Shown piece after piece: positions 6,427 to 9,438 of a stretch of 9,438 nucleotides of DNA (position 1 is its first letter; each line of letters starts with the position of its first letter). The notes under the pieces are model-generated. The model was not told the origin of the DNA. It worked only from the letters and a program-made list of their open reading frames with translations, and searched no databases. This stretch comes from Pseudomonas sp. (GTDB lineage Bacteria; Pseudomonadota; Gammaproteobacteria; Pseudomonadales; Pseudomonadaceae), in the NCBI GenBank assembly GCA_029239415.1, contig JAQZAY010000130.1, forward strand, positions 1 to 9,438, given 5' to 3'. Both the position numbers and the translations under genes were made by a program.

Positions 6427-7223
6427 TGCGCAAGAAATCGTTACTTGAACGCGTGCGCCTGTTCGGCCGCTCGGCCATCGACGTGGTGGCGGTGCTCGGC
6501 CGCTCCTGCCTGTTCCTGGGGCATGCGCTGATCGGCCGCGGGGGCATCGGCGGCAGCTTCCAGTTGCTGGTCAGGCAGCTCTACTCGGTCGGCGTGCTGT
6601 CGCTGGCGATCATCATCGTGTCGGGTGTGTTCATCGGCATGGTGCTGGCGCTGCAGGGCTACAGCATCCTCACCCAGTACGGGTCCGAGCAGGCGGTGGG
6701 GCAGATGGTCGCCCTGACACTGCTGCGCGAGCTGGGCCCGGTGGTCACCGCGCTGCTGTTCGCGGGCCGCGCGGGCTCGGCGCTGACCGCCGAGATCGGC
6801 AACATGAAATCCACCGAGCAGTTGTCGAGCCTCGAGATGATCGGGGTCGACCCGCTCAAGTACATCGTCGCCCCGCGCCTGTGGGCGGGCTTCATCTCGC
6901 TGCCGCTGCTGGCGTTGATCTTCAGCGTGGTGGGCATCTGGGGCGGCTCGTGGGTCGCCGTCGACTGGCTGGGCGTCTATGAAGGTTCGTTCTGGGCCAA
7001 CATGCAGAACAGCGTCTCCTTCACCGAGGACGTATTGAACGGGCTGGTCAAGAGCCTGGTCTTTGCCTTCGTCGTCACCTGGATCGCCGTGTTCCAGGGC
7101 TACGACTGCGAGCCCACCTCGGAAGGGATCAGCCGTGCCACCACCAGGACCGTGGTCTATGCCTCGCTGGCAGTACTGGGTCTGGACTTTATTCTGACCG
7201 CTTTGATGTTTGGAGATTTCTGA
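6426..7223 (+). CDS. mlaE: Phospholipid transporter permease MlaE (Ttg2B)
   Basis: MlaE is the membrane permease of MlaFEDB; its dimer forms the lipid-binding cavity below the MlaD ring. From the ATG at 6426 the protein has 265 residues. It starts with an amphipathic interface segment (about 1-45) and continues with hydrophobic helices around 53-77, 92-120, 145-175, 200-222 and 240-262. Family signatures include [20 protein letters not shown] (E102, the position equivalent to E98 of E. coli MlaE) and [20 protein letters not shown], the coupling-helix region that contacts MlaF. The start overlaps the mlaF stop by one base (TGATG). A TTG immediately before is in frame but less likely. A GGGG run lies about 7 nt upstream as a weak ribosome site. 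Length is normal and nothing is broken. Confidence 0.97.
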   Translation: MRKKSLLERVRLFGRSAIDVVAVLGRSCLFLGHALIGRGGIGGSFQLLVRQLYSVGVLSLAIIIVSGVFIGMVLALQGYSILTQYGSEQAVGQMVALTLLRELGPVVTALLFAGRAGSALTAEIGNMKSTEQLSSLEMIGVDPLKYIVAPRLWAGFISLPLLALIFSVVGIWGGSWVAVDWLGVYEGSFWANMQNSVSFTEDVLNGLVKSLVFAFVVTWIAVFQGYDCEPTSEGISRATTRTVVYASLAVLGLDFILTALMFGDF

Positions 7224-7690
7224 TGCAAAACCGCACCCTGGAAATCGGTGTCGGCCTGTTCCTGCTGGCCGGGATCCTGGCGCTGCTGCTGCTGGCCCTG
7301 CGCGTCAGTGGCCTGTCCGCCAGCCCGAGTACCGATACCTATAAAGTTTATGCCTACTTCGACAATATCGCCGGTTTGACTGTCAGAGCCAAGGTGACCA
7401 TGGCGGGCGTGACCATCGGCAAGGTCACCGCCATCGATCTGGACCGCGACTCCTATACCGGCCGGGTGACGCTGCAGCTGGACAAGACTGTCGACAACCT
7501 GCCGACCGACTCCACTGCCTCGATCCTGACCGCCGGGTTGCTGGGGGAGAAGTACATCGGCCTGAGCGTGGGCGGCGAGGATGCCGTGCTCAAGGACGAA
7601 GGCGTCATCCATGACACCCAGTCCTCGCTGGTGCTGGAAGACCTGATTGGCAAGTTCCTGCTCAATTCCGTTGGCAAAGAAGCTAAATAG
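7223..7690 (+). CDS. mlaD: MCE-domain phospholipid-binding protein MlaD (Ttg2C)
   Basis: MlaD is anchored in the inner membrane and forms a homohexameric ring with a central hydrophobic pore, through which phospholipids pass between MlaC and the MlaE cavity. The 155 residues contain one N-terminal membrane helix at about 8-26 (IGVGLFLLAGILALLLLAL) and a single MCE domain at about 39-117. Its hallmark, NIAGLTVRAKVTMAGVTIG, lies at 48-66, and LLGEKYIGLSVGG closes the domain. The C-terminal part (SSLVLEDLIGKFLLNSVG) is helical and hydrophobic, as in the pore-lining helix of E. coli MlaD. One MCE domain separates it from the multi-domain PqiB and YebT families. The ATG at 7223 overlaps the mlaE TGA by one base, with GGAG 7 nt upstream. 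The stop is TAG. Confidence 0.98.
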   Translation: MQNRTLEIGVGLFLLAGILALLLLALRVSGLSASPSTDTYKVYAYFDNIAGLTVRAKVTMAGVTIGKVTAIDLDRDSYTGRVTLQLDKTVDNLPTDSTASILTAGLLGEKYIGLSVGGEDAVLKDEGVIHDTQSSLVLEDLIGKFLLNSVGKEAK

Positions 7691-7711
7691 ACAAGCGAAT
7701 AAGGAGTTTTC

Positions 7712-8365
7712 ATGATCTCGATTCTGCGACGTGGCCTGCTGGTCCTGCTGGCTTCCCTGCCGATGCTGGCGATGGCGGCACCCGGGCAGTCGGCCCATGA
7801 CCTGATCCAGGGCACCACCGACAAGCTGCTGGCCGACCTCAAGGCCAACAAGCAGACCTACCAGACCAACCGCGAGGCGTTCTACCAGGCGCTCAACGGC
7901 ATCCTCGGGCCGGTCGTCGATGCCGATGGCATTTCCAGGAGCATCATGACCGTCAAGTATTCGCGCCAGGCAACCCCTGAGCAGATGCAGCGCTTCCAGG
8001 AGAACTTCAAGCGCAGCCTGATGCAGTTCTATGGCAATGCCCTGCTCGAGTACAACAACCAGGGCATCAAGGTCGATCCGGCCAAGGATGAAAGCGGCGA
8101 GCGCACCAGCGTCGGCATGAAGGTCACCGGCAACAACGGCGCGATGTACCCGGTGTCGTACACCCTGCAGAAGATCGGCGGCGAGTGGAAGGTGCGCAAC
8201 GTGATCGTCAATGGCATCAACATCGGCAAGCTGTTCCGTGACCAGTTCGCCGATGCCATGTCGCGCAACGGCAACGACCTGGACAAGACCATCGACGGCT
8301 GGGCCGGTGAAGTGGCCAAGGCCAAGCAGGCTGCCGACAGCTCGCCGGAGAAGGAAGTCCAATGA
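7712..8365 (+). CDS. mlaC: Periplasmic phospholipid carrier MlaC (Ttg2D)
   Basis: MlaC is the soluble periplasmic shuttle that carries phospholipid between the outer-membrane MlaA-porin complex and the inner-membrane MlaFEDB complex; mlaA is not in this window. The 217 residues begin with a Sec signal peptide (MISILRRGLLVLLASLPMLA) with a likely AMA cut after residue 22. The mature Tol_Tol_Ttg2/MlaC domain spans about 28-200, with the family phrases FYQALNGILGPVVDADGISRSI, TPEQMQRFQENFKRSLMQFY and WKVRNVIVNGINIGKLFRDQF. The fold is expected to be a mixed helix-sheet pocket holding acyl chains. AAGGAG at 7701-7706 lies 5 nt before the ATG, the strongest ribosome site in the operon, which fits a soluble carrier needed in excess over the membrane complex. 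It begins 21 nt after mlaD and overlaps mlaB by 4 nt (ATGA). Confidence 0.97.
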   Translation: MISILRRGLLVLLASLPMLAMAAPGQSAHDLIQGTTDKLLADLKANKQTYQTNREAFYQALNGILGPVVDADGISRSIMTVKYSRQATPEQMQRFQENFKRSLMQFYGNALLEYNNQGIKVDPAKDESGERTSVGMKVTGNNGAMYPVSYTLQKIGGEWKVRNVIVNGINIGKLFRDQFADAMSRNGNDLDKTIDGWAGEVAKAKQAADSSPEKEVQ

Positions 8366-8664
8366 GCGAGGCAGGCGTGAGCATGGCCGAGCCAGGCGTC
8401 CTGCGCCTGACCGGCGTGCTGGACTACCGCAGCGGTCCGGTCCTGCGCAAGGACGGCAAGGCGCTGATCGGCGCCTGTCGCGAGCCGCGCCTGGTGCTCG
8501 ACTGCTCCGAGGTCCTCAAGTCTTCGAGTGTCGGGTTGTCGTTGCTGCTGGCCTTCATGCGCGATGGCCAGTGCGCAGGCAAGACCTGCGAACTGCGCGG
8601 CATACCCGAAGACATGCGGGAAATCGCCCAGGTCTATGACCTGGACGAGGTGCTGGCGGTCTGA
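8362..8664 (+). CDS. mlaB: STAS-domain protein MlaB (Ttg2E)
   Basis: MlaB is a small cytoplasmic STAS-domain protein that binds MlaF and is needed for assembly and activity of the transporter. The 100-residue product has the STAS pattern: strand LRLTGVLDYRSGPVLRKDG, then LVLDCSEV, then the helix start SSSVGLSLLLAFMRDG. S56 sits where E. coli MlaB has the functionally important T52, a conservative change. Similarity to anti-sigma-factor antagonists is expected for this fold, but the position at the end of the mla operon identifies it. The ATG overlaps the mlaC stop by 4 nt (ATGA), with AAGGAA about 5 nt upstream. An internal ATG at codon 8 is possible but lacks as good a ribosome site. A strong terminator starts 20 bp after its TGA. 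Confidence 0.93.
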   Translation: MSEAGVSMAEPGVLRLTGVLDYRSGPVLRKDGKALIGACREPRLVLDCSEVLKSSSVGLSLLLAFMRDGQCAGKTCELRGIPEDMREIAQVYDLDEVLAV

Positions 8665-8684
8665 TGGCCCCCGGCTCGAAGGTG

Positions 8685-8736
8685 GCCCCTCGGTCAGCGT
8701 GCTCGTTCATGGGCTTCGCAGGCGAGGGGCTTTTTT
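8685..8736 (+). terminator. Intrinsic terminator of the mla operon
   Basis: GCCCCTCG (8685-8692) pairs exactly with CGAGGGGC (8723-8730), and six T residues follow at 8731-8736. The 30-nt interior can pair further. The form and position after mlaB are those of a Rho-independent terminator, separating mlaFEDCB from ibaG-murA. Confidence 0.85.
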
Positions 8737-8743
8737 GTATGAT
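8715..8743 (+). promoter_or_regulatory. Candidate promoter for ibaG-murA overlapping the mla terminator
   Basis: TTCGCA (8715-8720) and TATGAT (8738-8743) are spaced by exactly 17 bp, with four and five of six consensus matches. The -35 lies in the loop side of the terminator hairpin and the spacer covers its 3' arm and T-tract. Predicted start is near 8750, giving a leader of about 33 nt before ibaG. Confidence 0.5.
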
Positions 8744-8782
8744 GGCCGACCCGCGCGCACAGGGCGCCGATTGAGGTTGAGC

Positions 8783-9438
<656 letters not shown>

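Noticed and set aside
7157..8362. 401-codon open frame on the minus strand opposite mlaD-mlaC
   Set aside because: Antisense shadow across two real genes; glutamine- and histidine-rich content reflects complementary codons.

Overview
The window looks like a chromosomal core region of a fluorescent Pseudomonas, most likely of the P. putida group. The grounds are the high GC content, the gene order (mla/ttg2 cluster divergent from kdsD-kdsC-lptC-lptA-lptB-rpoN-hpf, with ibaG and murA after mla), and protein lengths and sequences that I recognise from that genus. No mobile element, CRISPR array, tRNA or rRNA was seen. The assignments rest on reading the sequence and on family knowledge; no database search was run.

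Layout. Minus strand, reading right to left from about 5400 to 1: kdsD and kdsC (two steps of Kdo precursor synthesis), lptC, lptA and lptB (periplasmic and ATPase parts of the lipopolysaccharide exporter), a 172-bp gap, rpoN (sigma-54), a 78-bp gap, and hpf (ribosome hibernation factor, cut by the left edge exactly at its presumed stop). Plus strand, reading left to right from about 5520: mlaF, mlaE, mlaD, mlaC and mlaB (the retrograde phospholipid transporter, called ttg2A-E in Pseudomonas), a strong intrinsic terminator, ibaG (BolA-like) and the first 131 codons of murA.

How the genes work together. The two operons share a 247-bp intergenic region and serve the two leaflets of the outer membrane. 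One makes Kdo and exports LPS to the outer leaflet; the other removes mislocalised phospholipid from that leaflet. Within each operon the genes are tightly packed (1-nt TGATG overlaps at three junctions, a 4-nt ATGA overlap, a 14-nt overlap and one zero-gap junction), so translational coupling is likely.

Non-coding signals are where this window is most worth reading. They are a near-consensus sigma-54 -24/-12 element upstream of rpoN itself, two look-alike GGCGC hairpins in the rpoN leader, a set of dyads around the kdsD -10 box, a hairpin between rpoN and hpf, and a promoter-like pair overlapping the mla terminator. The genes themselves are ordinary conserved housekeeping genes. I found no previously undescribed gene system here.
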